From contig JAFRSD010000002.1 of assembly GCA_017427775.1 (NCBI GenBank), positions 124,001 to 188,000 of the forward strand: a stretch of 64,000 nt of DNA. The letters run 5' to 3'. The DNA is from Lachnospiraceae bacterium (lineage in GTDB: Bacteria; Bacillota; Clostridia; Lachnospirales; Lachnospiraceae). Position numbers and translations under genes: made by a program. Positions 35,631 through 43,691 of the stretch are shown one piece after another (within the stretch, counting starts at the first letter, position 1; the number at the start of each line of letters is the position of its first letter). The notes under the pieces were generated by a model that was not told the origin of the DNA, did not search any database, and saw only the letters and a list, made by a program, of their open reading frames with translations.

Positions 35631-36248
35631 TTATTTTCCTTTATTTCCGTATTTTCTCTGCAGTTTCTTCGATAATGTCTGCGTCTTCTTCACCTTTTCC
35701 ACACGCGGTGCACGCTTTTCACTGAGGAAAATGTAATAGTCTTCTTTTTCAAACACCTTCACACCGCCGAATACCGTCTTCAGCTTATTTCGGTACCAGT
35801 CGAGACGCTTCGTAACAAGTGCCATGCGGCCGCCGACCTTGAGCCTCTTGAAACCGTCCTCGATGAATTCCTTTGCAACCGAGAAATCGGTATGATAAGG
35901 CGGATTCGAAAGGATCAGCGTGAAATCACGGTCTTCGATGCTTCTTAACCCGTCGCTTTGCAGTACGCGCACGCCTTCGATCCCGTTACGCGTCAGATTT
36001 TCCGTGGAAAGCGCCACCGCGTCTTCAAGTATGTCGCACATCACGACGTTCTCTCCGCCGAGTTTCTTCGCCGCGTAGATTCCGACCACGCCGTAGCCGC
36101 ATCCGAGGTCAAGCACCTTGTCGCCGTTCGCTACCGGTACGGTCTCAAGCATTAGCCTTGTACCCCTATCCACGCCCTTCGGCGAGAAATAGTACTCACC
36201 GGTTTCGCATACAACTTCGATTCCGTTGATTTCTTCTTTTATGACCAT
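35631..36248 (-). CDS. RsmC-like class I methyltransferase
   Basis: This SAM-dependent methyltransferase has 205 residues. Motif I is VLDLGCGYGVVG and the catalytic motif IV is LSNPPYHT, an NPPY signature that marks methylation of an exocyclic amine, as in 16S rRNA G1207 methyltransferase RsmC and relatives. The C-terminus is basic (KKTQTLSKKLQRKYG), consistent with RNA binding. The ATG at 36248 has AGGAATC upstream. Within this array it could be a ribosomal RNA modifier affecting drug binding; it could equally be a housekeeping RsmC-like enzyme. Confidence 0.83.
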   Translation of the reverse strand: MVIKEEINGIEVVCETGEYYFSPKGVDRGTRLMLETVPVANGDKVLDLGCGYGVVGIYAAKKLGGENVVMCDILEDAVALSTENLTRNGIEGVRVLQSDGLRSIEDRDFTLILSNPPYHTDFSVAKEFIEDGFKRLKVGGRMALVTKRLDWYRNKLKTVFGGVKVFEKEDYYIFLSEKRAPRVEKVKKTQTLSKKLQRKYGNKGK

Positions 36249-36273
36249 GATTCCTGCTTTCCGCTTTTCAAAA

Positions 36274-36313
36274 TCCGTTCGCCGGACGAATAATCTGCGT
36301 TCCGTTCGCCGGA
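36274..36313. repeat. Short intergenic direct repeat
   Basis: TCCGTTCGCCGGA occurs at 36274-36286 and 36301-36313 in the 85-base gap upstream of the RsmC-like gene. A second word (CTTTCCGCTT) flanks both copies. No gene lies here and the function is unknown. Confidence 0.6.
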
Positions 36314-36333
36314 TGCACTGTCTCTCTTTCCGC

Positions 36334-37098
36334 TTAGAGCGGCTTCCTCGTAAGGAAAAGGATATAGGTATCCCGGAACTCAACCCTGTTTCCGTTGTCC
36401 GCTACCGTCTTTCGAAGCATCTCAAAGAACTTCGTCCTTAACGGTTCCGGAATTGCCAGATGGTCGCTGTGAGTGCCGCAGTACGAAACATACTCGTCCG
36501 CATTGAAAATCCGCTTTCCGTAAAAATCCCGCCGTTCGAAATCCACATAGCCGTAATCCGTCGCATGGCGGTAATCAAACGGCTCCTTCATGTCCTTATA
36601 AAGCTTCTCGGGCTTATAGTACTCGTCGTAAACCTTCTGAATCTTATTGTACAGATCTTCGTTCGGTGACTTGTAATCTCCGTTCGTGAGCATCATCGCT
36701 AATACTCCGCCCGGCTTCAGCAGCGAAAGCGTCTTCGGAAAGGCAATCCGTTCCGGAATCCACTGGATTGTCGCGGCAGAATAGATCACGTCATACTTCT
36801 GCTCCCCGAAATCATGCGTGATAAAGTCATCGTTCACGATGTGGAAATTCGGGTAGGAGTCAAAGTGCTCCTTCATTTTCGCGTAGAAGTTCTCCCCGAG
36901 CTCGATTGCATGGTAATCACAGCCGGTCTTAAGGATCGGCTCCGTCGCCTGTCCCGTTCCCGGTCCGAGCTCGAGAACTGTCTTATCCGGACCGATTCCC
37001 GCATAGGCGATCAGATCCGCGAACAGCTCCGCGCTGTAACGAGGACGGAATTTGTCAAACTGCTCCGGTATGGTATCAAAAATCTTACGGTATTCCAT
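36334..37098 (-). CDS. Class I SAM-dependent methyltransferase (small-molecule type)
   Basis: This is a methyltransferase of 254 residues. Motif I is VLELGPGTGQAT, motif II acid HAIELGENF and motif IV region YDVIYSAATIQWIPE are those of small-molecule or ubiquinone/biotin-type methyltransferases rather than of DNA enzymes. The ATG at 37098 follows GGGGG. The substrate is unknown. It lies between the Nudix-GNAT fusion and the RsmC-like gene in the array. Confidence 0.83.
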   Translation of the reverse strand: MEYRKIFDTIPEQFDKFRPRYSAELFADLIAYAGIGPDKTVLELGPGTGQATEPILKTGCDYHAIELGENFYAKMKEHFDSYPNFHIVNDDFITHDFGEQKYDVIYSAATIQWIPERIAFPKTLSLLKPGGVLAMMLTNGDYKSPNEDLYNKIQKVYDEYYKPEKLYKDMKEPFDYRHATDYGYVDFERRDFYGKRIFNADEYVSYCGTHSDHLAIPEPLRTKFFEMLRKTVADNGNRVEFRDTYILFLTRKPL

Positions 37099-37129
37099 GG
37101 TATCCCCCAAGTTGTTTTATTTCTTTTTC

Positions 37130-38077
37130 CTACAGTTCAAACCGGTACACCTTTACCTGACGCTTGCCCTGCTCGTACATGTCATTATCCTCCGGGATGT
37201 CCGCGGTCTCGATATACGTTCCGCCGGCCAGCTCGCATGTGCGGGCAGACGCCTCATTTTCCGGAACGCAGGTGATGTACACGTACCCGAGGTCGTGCTT
37301 CCGTGCCTGCCGGAACAACAGCTCGCATGTCTTCGCCGCATAATGGTGTCCACGGTACGGCTCATCGATTTCATAGCCGATGTTTCCGCCCAAGTAGGTT
37401 CTTTCGTTGTGTCCGATACGAAGGTTACATGCTCCGATCTTCGTACCGTCAGGGAGGCAGATTTCAAAATGATACGCAGGTACCCGTTGCTTCTCCGGCA
37501 GTGCTTCGCTCAACCGGACAAGCCGGAGGAATAATTCATCCGACTTTAAGTCACTCACATCGTAAAATGTGGGCTGCGCCGGGAGTTCCCGCACCATATC
37601 CCGGTACATGCCGAACCGAACCCCGACCGTATATACGAACTCCTGGTTCGCGATCAGCTGCAGGATATCCTCTTCCTTTGCCCAGCGTGCGTCAATTACC
37701 TCCTCGAGCTGCAGAACAAGGTCCTTGATGTCGATATTCGTTCGAAGCAGGCAGAGGTCCTGGAAGTAGTTCTTGCGCTGATACGTTGCGAAAAATGTGA
37801 ACTCATGCTCCTTCGCAACGATGCCCATCTCCTCCGCGACCTCTCGTACAGCTGATTGCAGCGTGGTTTCGCCCGCAAGCGTTCCGCCGCCAACAAATGC
37901 CCACAGATTGCCGGCCTTCTTATTAGGATGACGCTTCTGAATCAGAAACTCTCCCTTCGAATTCCGGATCCAGACCTCAACGCACACATAGTATTCGCCC
38001 TCGGCAAATGCCTCGCCGCGCACATGCGTACGTCCTAAAGGCTTTCTCTCGCTGTCATACAAATCCCATAATTCCAT
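37130..38077 (-). CDS. Nudix hydrolase - GNAT acetyltransferase fusion
   Basis: This is a two-domain protein of 315 residues. Residues ~1-165 are a Nudix hydrolase whose box runs GGGTLAGE...REVAEEMGI with all key Glu residues. Residues ~175-315 are a GNAT domain (NIGYEIDEPYRGHHYAAKT, then NEASARTCELAGG). The fusion suggests hydrolysis of a nucleoside-diphosphate-linked compound and acetylation of the same or a related molecule, but this is inference. The ATG at 38077 follows GGAAGGG and an internal promoter precedes it. Confidence 0.85.
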   Translation of the reverse strand: MELWDLYDSERKPLGRTHVRGEAFAEGEYYVCVEVWIRNSKGEFLIQKRHPNKKAGNLWAFVGGGTLAGETTLQSAVREVAEEMGIVAKEHEFTFFATYQRKNYFQDLCLLRTNIDIKDLVLQLEEVIDARWAKEEDILQLIANQEFVYTVGVRFGMYRDMVRELPAQPTFYDVSDLKSDELFLRLVRLSEALPEKQRVPAYHFEICLPDGTKIGACNLRIGHNERTYLGGNIGYEIDEPYRGHHYAAKTCELLFRQARKHDLGYVYITCVPENEASARTCELAGGTYIETADIPEDNDMYEQGKRQVKVYRFEL

Positions 38078-38136
38078 GCTGCTCTTCCCTTCCTGTTTCG
38101 AAGATTCCTTGCAAAGCACAAACAGTTATTATGTCT

Positions 38137-38165
38137 ATCATATACAAAATGATCTGCTTTGTAAA
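38137..38165 (-). promoter_or_regulatory. Internal promoter in the array
   Basis: TTTACA (38160-38165) and TATGAT (38137-38142) are 17 bases apart, 60 bases upstream of the Nudix-GNAT start. The 110-base gap here is among the longest in the array. Confidence 0.6.
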
Positions 38166-38187
38166 TTTCAAATCTCTCAGCCGTCAA

Positions 38188-38790
38188 TCAGTCCTGCAGG
38201 ATTGCCTGCACCGCGCTCGCCCCTAGTTCGGAAAAAGGGATCACTTCCTTCGGAGGCATGCCGTGCTCGTTAATGATCTTCTCCATCCACAGAAGGTTGT
38301 ACCATCTGCCGAATTTGCTGCCGACGCCATGATAGCGGGCAACCGTCTTATAACCGATTGCCTCATGAAAATGCTCGCTGTTCCGGGTGAGATACGGGTC
38401 TTCGTCGTCCATCGGATCCGCAGCGCCTGCGTAAAGATTGGTAATGTTCTGCAGTTTCAGAATTGCCTCGAGTTTTTCGTACAGATGCTTCCCGATACCT
38501 CTTCGGTGGTAGTCTTGGTCAATATAGATTGATGTGCCTACCGCCCAGCCGAAGGCCGCCCTTTCCGCAAACCGGGACGCATAGATATAGCCGACAATCC
38601 GGCCGTCCTCTTCCGCCACAATGTACGGATACTTCACAAGCGTACTTCGGATACGCTCCGTAAACTCCGCAAGCGACGGCACAACGTACTCGTACGAGAC
38701 CGCGGTATGTTCCACATAATAGGCATAGATTTCAAGAATCCGCAAGGCGTCCTCCACCTTCGCGATACGATATGTGATCAATGTTTTCAT
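38188..38790 (-). CDS. Phosphinothricin-acetyltransferase-like (Pat/Bar family) GNAT
   Basis: This is an N-acetyltransferase of 200 residues. The core SIYIDQDYHRRGIGKHLYEK and the C-terminal HGVGSKFGRWYNLLWMEK match the Pat/Bar/YwnH family, which acetylates phosphinothricin, methionine sulfoximine or similar amino acids. The annotated ATG lies very close to AAGGAG; a TTG three codons later would have better spacing. Drug or metabolite substrate is unproven. Confidence 0.85.
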   Translation of the reverse strand: MKTLITYRIAKVEDALRILEIYAYYVEHTAVSYEYVVPSLAEFTERIRSTLVKYPYIVAEEDGRIVGYIYASRFAERAAFGWAVGTSIYIDQDYHRRGIGKHLYEKLEAILKLQNITNLYAGAADPMDDEDPYLTRNSEHFHEAIGYKTVARYHGVGSKFGRWYNLLWMEKIINEHGMPPKEVIPFSELGASAVQAILQD

Positions 38791-38808
38791 TCTCCTTAGC
38801 GAACATTA

Positions 38809-39294
38809 TCAATTCTGAAAATTCTTTATGCATTTCCACTCCGCGACAAGCCTCTCCGTATTCCACGCCGCATTCGCGGGACTCGTGGACGGAAGGCAGA
38901 CCGCCGGGCGGTGTACTGTCGGCTTCAAATACCGTTCGTAGTATTTGCGAGCCGTTTGTCCGTTCACATAAATAGTATCAATTGCTGCTGCGTCCAAGAT
39001 TACGCTGAGGTCATTCGGCACGACGTTCCGTATGCTCGCATCCGACGAGCCGTCAATATCACACGAGCAGATCACATCCCAGACCGCAACATGGTTACGA
39101 AGCAGAAATGCCCGCTTCTCCTCAATCGTCTGCGGCACGTCCTCGCCGAACACCGCTGCCGTTACCTTCCAGAAACGGTTCTGCGGATGACCGTAGAAGA
39201 ACCCCTCTTCCCGCGATTTCACCGAGGGAAAGCTTCCGAGGATCAGTACTTTAGAATCCCTGTCGAATACAGGTGGTATCGGATGAACCGGCAT
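38809..39294 (-). CDS. DNA-deoxyinosine (hypoxanthine-DNA) glycosylase, UDG superfamily
   Basis: Removes hypoxanthine arising from adenine deamination in DNA. The 161 residues contain KVLILGSFPSVKSREEGFFY and GHPQNRFWKV, which are diagnostic of the family 6 enzymes, and the late LPSTSPANA motif that lies in the active site. The ATG at 39294 follows AAAGGAG. A DNA-repair gene is an outlier within an array of small-molecule modifying enzymes; it may protect against base damage, or simply reflect mixed cargo. Confidence 0.88.
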   Translation of the reverse strand: MPVHPIPPVFDRDSKVLILGSFPSVKSREEGFFYGHPQNRFWKVTAAVFGEDVPQTIEEKRAFLLRNHVAVWDVICSCDIDGSSDASIRNVVPNDLSVILDAAAIDTIYVNGQTARKYYERYLKPTVHRPAVCLPSTSPANAAWNTERLVAEWKCIKNFQN

Positions 39295-39375
39295 ATCTTT
39301 CGCTCCTTTGCCCGAACTGATTTCGGCAACGCAACATTTCCGTAGATGAGGAAACAATCGCTGCGGCGTCTCAAC

Positions 39376-40140
39376 TTACAGTTTCACTGCCTTCGTCGCG
39401 ATTGAACCGCTGATGTAATTGTCCAGCGCGGTACCGCCACGGTCCTCGTAGAAACCGACAATTGCGAATCCGGCGGCAATCTGCCCGCCGATTTGGTCCG
39501 TGAGCGTATGTCCCCAGATGTAACCTTCCGCTTCCGCAATGCGTTTGATTTCCGGATTATCCAGATGATCAACATCTGCGTACGGAACCTTGTATGCTAC
39601 GTTAAGTTCGCCTTGCTCCAGCTTCACCGGATCAAAAATGCACTCAATTGCATTACTGAAACCGGCTAAAAGGATTCCTCCGCGCCTCAATACACGGGCA
39701 CACTCCTTCCACACGGGAAGCACGTTGTCGATATAACTGTTTGACCACGGATGGAATACCAGATCAAAGCTTTCATCGGAGAATGCGGAGAGATCCTGCA
39801 TATTTCCCTGAACCGTTTTGATCTTAAGCCCATCGCGTTCGGCGACCTGAATATCTTTTTCAAGCTGTGTCCGGCTGTTGTCAAAGACTGTCACGTTCGC
39901 GCCGGCTGCTGCCAGAATCGGACCCTGCTGTCCTCCTCCGCTTGCAAGGCACAGCACATCTTTCCCGGTGAGCTCCTTTGGGAACCAGTCCCGCGGAACC
40001 GGTTTTGTGGGTGTCAGCAAAATGCCCCACTCACCTTTCCCGGCGAGTGCGGTTTCCTCGCTTGAAACCGGGACGGACCACCGGTCCGCATTCGCAGACC
40101 GGTCATCCCATATCTTACTGTTTTCTTTCAGGTAATCCAT
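39376..40140 (-). CDS. Class I SAM-dependent methyltransferase
   Basis: This 254-residue methyltransferase has motif I as VLCLASGGGQQGPILAAAG, with ASGGGQ in place of the common GCG form, the acid motif VTVFDNS and motif IV SFDLVFHPWSNSYID. This variant is common in Firmicutes proteins of unknown substrate. The ATG at 40140 follows GAGGAG. It sits 41 bases from the next GNAT gene. Confidence 0.8.
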   Translation of the reverse strand: MDYLKENSKIWDDRSANADRWSVPVSSEETALAGKGEWGILLTPTKPVPRDWFPKELTGKDVLCLASGGGQQGPILAAAGANVTVFDNSRTQLEKDIQVAERDGLKIKTVQGNMQDLSAFSDESFDLVFHPWSNSYIDNVLPVWKECARVLRRGGILLAGFSNAIECIFDPVKLEQGELNVAYKVPYADVDHLDNPEIKRIAEAEGYIWGHTLTDQIGGQIAAGFAIVGFYEDRGGTALDNYISGSIATKAVKL

Positions 40141-40181
40141 ATCGCTCCTCATTTCTTTTGATGATGCCCGGTAATGGACCA

Positions 40182-41099
40182 CTAACCCCGTCCCCGATAG
40201 TGCCCTTGCACATGGACGCCTTTATATCCGATCTTCCGATAGAAGTCGTTGCCGCCCCCGGTCATAACCTCGGCGCCGAGAGGACGCAGGTTCTTCTCGT
40301 GATGCGCAAGCGCGGCTGCTGCCAGACCCTTGTGCTGATGCTCCGGCACCGTACACAGAGGCTCCATGTAAGCAAGCTTATTCTCGGGCACCCACCACAT
40401 CCCGGAGAAGCATACATAATTGTCGTTCTCGTCCGCAATGACGGTGGTATACTCATAGGTTGCATGCGGTGCGGGCGAAATCGTAGCCCCGAGCACGTTC
40501 TGATAAAGCTCATGGGGACTGATGCCGCCGTTCTTCACCGGCTTCTCCCAGTCCTTAAACTCACCATGCTCCGCCTTGTTAAAGCCGTCCCACAGACATT
40601 TGGCGACCTTCAGCGGGTCGTTGTCCAACGGGTCCGTAAAATGATACCCCTCCGGGAGCGGATAATCGAGCGTCCCGGTCCGAAAATCAAAGTACAGATC
40701 CGATTCCTCATACGAAAGCTGATATCCGCGCTTCTTTGCTGCTTCGATCAGTGCCTTCTGGCGGCTTCCAAGCACGAGCTCCGTCGGGTCTTCAAACTTT
40801 GGAAACGCCGTTTCCGCGTATTTGATCATTTCGTCTGCAAGTGCCTCATAACCGGGCCGAAGCACAAAATGGATCTCATCCGCAGTCGACTCGTAGAAGA
40901 CGAACCCGACCGGTACGTCACCATCCATCCAAAATCGGTCCAGGCGGTCGTAATCGCGGTCGTGCCACGGTGAAGTTATCGCGTACTCAAAGAAAGGTGC
41001 CGCAGGTCCGTTGCTCTCTTCGTGATCATAAACCTCCGTCATCAGCTTCCACACCAGGTTGATGTCCGTCAATATCTGAAATTGTTTCGTTGTGATCAT
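40182..41099 (-). CDS. GNAT acetyltransferase, two-lobed
   Basis: This 305-residue protein has a C-terminal GNAT domain with the core LAYMEPLCTVPEHQHKGLAA and the acetyl-CoA loop HQHKGLAAAAL. The N-terminal ~140 residues resemble a second, degenerate GNAT fold (VGFVFYESTADEIHFVLRPG). Such tandem GNATs are frequent in Firmicutes. The ATG follows CGGAGG. Substrate unknown. Confidence 0.82.
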   Translation of the reverse strand: MITTKQFQILTDINLVWKLMTEVYDHEESNGPAAPFFEYAITSPWHDRDYDRLDRFWMDGDVPVGFVFYESTADEIHFVLRPGYEALADEMIKYAETAFPKFEDPTELVLGSRQKALIEAAKKRGYQLSYEESDLYFDFRTGTLDYPLPEGYHFTDPLDNDPLKVAKCLWDGFNKAEHGEFKDWEKPVKNGGISPHELYQNVLGATISPAPHATYEYTTVIADENDNYVCFSGMWWVPENKLAYMEPLCTVPEHQHKGLAAAALAHHEKNLRPLGAEVMTGGGNDFYRKIGYKGVHVQGHYRGRG

Positions 41100-41122
41100 A
41101 TTGCCTCCGTTCTCCGGACTGA

Positions 41123-41713
41123 TCAGTACCGTCCGTCGCGTCTGTCCATGTAGTATACAAGGTTGATACGGACTTCATGTCTTTCGATGTCGCGGTTCGT
41201 GTAGCAGTTGATGTCAAAGCCAAGCAGCTGGAAGCCCTGGCTACGATAGAATGCAATGGCTCTCACGTTGCAGGACTGGGTCTCCAGGATGATTGCTCTT
41301 CGCCCCTGGGCTTTCGCAACCTCCTTTGCCTTGTTCATAAGCGCAGTGCCGATACCCTGTCTGTGCAGGGGATCATCCACCCACAGCTCGGTTACCATCA
41401 ACCGGTTGCTCCACTCTTCGGGGCACACCTCGATGCAGGCAAGCATCTTTCGCTCACCGTTCTCTTCGGTGTACATGCCGTAGGCCTCTGCCTTTTCCCA
41501 GTGATCCTGATAAAGGCTGTCCGGAAAATCATACTCCTCCGGCGTATGTGTCACCGGAGTGTCAAACTTCTTCTTAACAAGCTTCGCCTCGTAAGCGTCC
41601 GGGCTCTCCGAAATCTCCACGTCGAAATACTCCTCCGTGGTATAACGCATCATGATCGGAGTGCCTTTCCATTCCGCCTTCGGAAGCGGTACTATTGTAT
41701 GTTCTTTCTTCAT
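41123..41713 (-). CDS. Streptothricin-acetyltransferase-like (SatA-type) GNAT
   Basis: This 196-residue acetyltransferase has the core VTELWVDDPLHRQGIGTALM and, after it, RRAIILETQSCNVRAIAFYR and GFQLLGFD. The ILETQ-x-x-N-V and GF-x-L-x-GFD pattern is characteristic of the SatA family, which inactivates streptothricin (nourseothricin). Its start overlaps the stop of the isochorismatase gene by four bases. Family resemblance is strong, drug activity unproven. Confidence 0.85.
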   Translation of the reverse strand: MKKEHTIVPLPKAEWKGTPIMMRYTTEEYFDVEISESPDAYEAKLVKKKFDTPVTHTPEEYDFPDSLYQDHWEKAEAYGMYTEENGERKMLACIEVCPEEWSNRLMVTELWVDDPLHRQGIGTALMNKAKEVAKAQGRRAIILETQSCNVRAIAFYRSQGFQLLGFDINCYTNRDIERHEVRINLVYYMDRRDGRY

Positions 41714-42228
41714 TCTTCTACCTCAAATGCTTCTTCGATGGGAACTAAATACGCAAAGCGTTCCCAGATATCCTCGTTGTAATAGCGGTACGTAGTCTCG
41801 CCGTCCATATAGTCGTTGTCAAATGTGGTGTTGCATCCCTTTGGAACGATCACACTGTAGTCACGGTCAAATGCGGACTTGATCGACGCATCGATACAGT
41901 AGTTGGTCTGAAGACCGGCGATGATCACCGTCTCCTCTCCTTTGTCCTCGAGATATTTGCAAAGTTCCTTGTTGCTGAAACAGCTGTTGACGGTCTTCAC
42001 GAACACCTTCTCGCCGGGCAGCGGTGCAAGTTCGTCATAAATCTCATAATCCCAGTCGCCCTTAGTGAATCCGCTTCCCTCGCCTGCATCATGCTGTACA
42101 TAGATGACTTCCACGCCGCGTGCTCTTGCTTCCGAAAGAAGCTTCTTCATATTTGCTACAAATCCTTCATAGTTATACAAATCTTCAACGAGAATGCCTC
42201 TCTGAAGATCGATTGCTAACAATACCAT
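41710..42228 (-). CDS. Isochorismatase-like cysteine hydrolase
   Basis: This is an amide or ester hydrolase of 172 residues in the nicotinamidase/isochorismatase family. The catalytic triad is visible: Asp7 in AIDLQRG, Lys78 in FVKTVNSCF and Cys111 in GLQTNYCIDAS. The ATG follows AGGAGG. It is translationally coupled to the SatA-like gene, which suggests the two act on related compounds. Substrate unknown; a nicotinamidase role is less likely because the metal-binding residues are not obvious. Confidence 0.88.
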   Translation of the reverse strand: MVLLAIDLQRGILVEDLYNYEGFVANMKKLLSEARARGVEVIYVQHDAGEGSGFTKGDWDYEIYDELAPLPGEKVFVKTVNSCFSNKELCKYLEDKGEETVIIAGLQTNYCIDASIKSAFDRDYSVIVPKGCNTTFDNDYMDGETTYRYYNEDIWERFAYLVPIEEAFEVEE

Positions 42229-42300
42229 AATATGTTCCTCCTGTTATTCTAAAATCATTCGTTCAGGACGGTTTCCCACGTTCGCAGGCAGTCCCCGCTT

Positions 42301-42813
42301 TCACGCAAACAGCGTCTTCACAATCTGATCCGCGCATTCCGCCGGAGAATTCTTGCTTGTGTCCACACGCATCGTGTACTTGATGCCCTTACTCATCAGC
42401 TCCGCCTGCTCATCCGACTGGCTCTCAAAGCGGTCGCCGCGTTCGATATTACGCTGCCTGCAGATATCAAGCGGGCAATATACCTCCACGATACTAAGCG
42501 GACTGCCCTTCATGATTTCCAGGAGTTTTTCATAGTGCGGCTTGATCTCGTCGCGCTCCACAAGGATGCCGTCGATCAACACATTCTTCCCGAGGTCGGA
42601 GTACAGCTTTGCCGTGTGATACATCATAATGATTACCTCGGAAAGGTACTTCCAGTAGTCCTCCTCCAGATACTGCTCGCCGACCATCTCCTGGAACAGG
42701 TCATTGGCCACCACATAGAAAAACTGATCCCTGCGCTCCTGCAGTGCCTCAACAATCGAGGTCTTGCCGGAGCTTGTTACGCCGTTCAAAAATATAATCT
42801 TCCCCTTATCCAT
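42301..42813 (-). CDS. Chloramphenicol-phosphotransferase-like kinase
   Basis: This is a P-loop kinase of 170 residues resembling chloramphenicol 3-O-phosphotransferase of Streptomyces. Walker A is NGVTSSGKTSI at 10-20. Asp38 in ANDLFQEM aligns with the catalytic Asp of the Streptomyces enzyme. The later ILVERDEIK and CRQRNIERGDR stretches fit the family lid and arginine positions. It could phosphorylate chloramphenicol or another hydroxyl compound. It lies 17 bases from the next gene. Confidence 0.82.
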   Translation of the reverse strand: MDKGKIIFLNGVTSSGKTSIVEALQERRDQFFYVVANDLFQEMVGEQYLEEDYWKYLSEVIIMMYHTAKLYSDLGKNVLIDGILVERDEIKPHYEKLLEIMKGSPLSIVEVYCPLDICRQRNIERGDRFESQSDEQAELMSKGIKYTMRVDTSKNSPAECADQIVKTLFA

Positions 42814-42830
42814 TTCGGGTCTCCTTTACT

Positions 42831-43691
42831 CTATTGTTCGTCCATACCGAGACGCGTACGCGTCATATGGTAAGTCTGCTGTATGGCCGGGTTCTTATCC
42901 TTCACGAACTCCCACGCCTTACGCATATATTCCTCTGCCTCCGCATCCATTCCGAGCTTTTTGCGGACCTCGGCAGAGGCATAGTATTTGCCGACATATT
43001 CCTTGGCAAATGCGGACGTATTCGCCATCATCCGGTCAGTTACTGCCATTGCCTCGTCATACTCTTTACGCATAAGATGATAATCGTAATCAATCATATC
43101 AAGCATCGTAACGAACGGATCGGTCTTCTCCTTGTCGAAGAGCTCATGAGCCTCATTCTTAATGCCCCGCGCAGCTGCCTCATCACAGAGACTGCAGACT
43201 GCATCCATCCTTACATTCAGATATAGGAGCAGCGATGTCCCGCGATCAATGAGCCGGATACTTCTGCTATGCACGTCTTTCGGATCCAGCATATTCAGAA
43301 GCTCCAGTGCCTTCTGATAATCCCCGTTCTGGTTCCGGTAATCCGCCGAGAAGACGACAAAGTCTTTCAGGTACACATAGTTAACCTTCTTGCCTTCTCT
43401 GACTTCATTGATAACCTGCTCCGCGATGCCGAGAGACTTCTCGGTATATCCGTTCGTAAGCAGTTCCTTCCGGAATTCTTCATGAAGATTACTTTCCGGT
43501 TTCTTTCTTTCGCGAAACAGTCCAAACCGCAGGAGCAGATATGTGATCGGAAGTGCAAGAATAAGTACAACAACGAGCACTGTTCCGAACTCCCCGCCGA
43601 CGAGCGGCCGCAGAAGCCGGTAAATGCTGAGACACACGATCACTACAAGTGCGTACAGAATACCGTAGGTAAATACAAATACATTCCTCAT
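42831..43691 (-). CDS. Membrane-anchored helical-repeat protein
   Basis: This 286-residue protein starts with two membrane helices (~5-27 and 38-58) followed by ~220 soluble residues of helical pairs with tetratricopeptide-like spacing (DYQKALELLNMLD, AEEYMRKAWEFVKDKN). No enzyme motif is visible. It overlaps the preceding triple-GNAT gene by four bases. The function is unknown; helical repeats of this kind usually mediate protein contacts. Confidence 0.75.
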   Translation of the reverse strand: MRNVFVFTYGILYALVVIVCLSIYRLLRPLVGGEFGTVLVVVLILALPITYLLLRFGLFRERKKPESNLHEEFRKELLTNGYTEKSLGIAEQVINEVREGKKVNYVYLKDFVVFSADYRNQNGDYQKALELLNMLDPKDVHSRSIRLIDRGTSLLLYLNVRMDAVCSLCDEAAARGIKNEAHELFDKEKTDPFVTMLDMIDYDYHLMRKEYDEAMAVTDRMMANTSAFAKEYVGKYYASAEVRKKLGMDAEAEEYMRKAWEFVKDKNPAIQQTYHMTRTRLGMDEQ

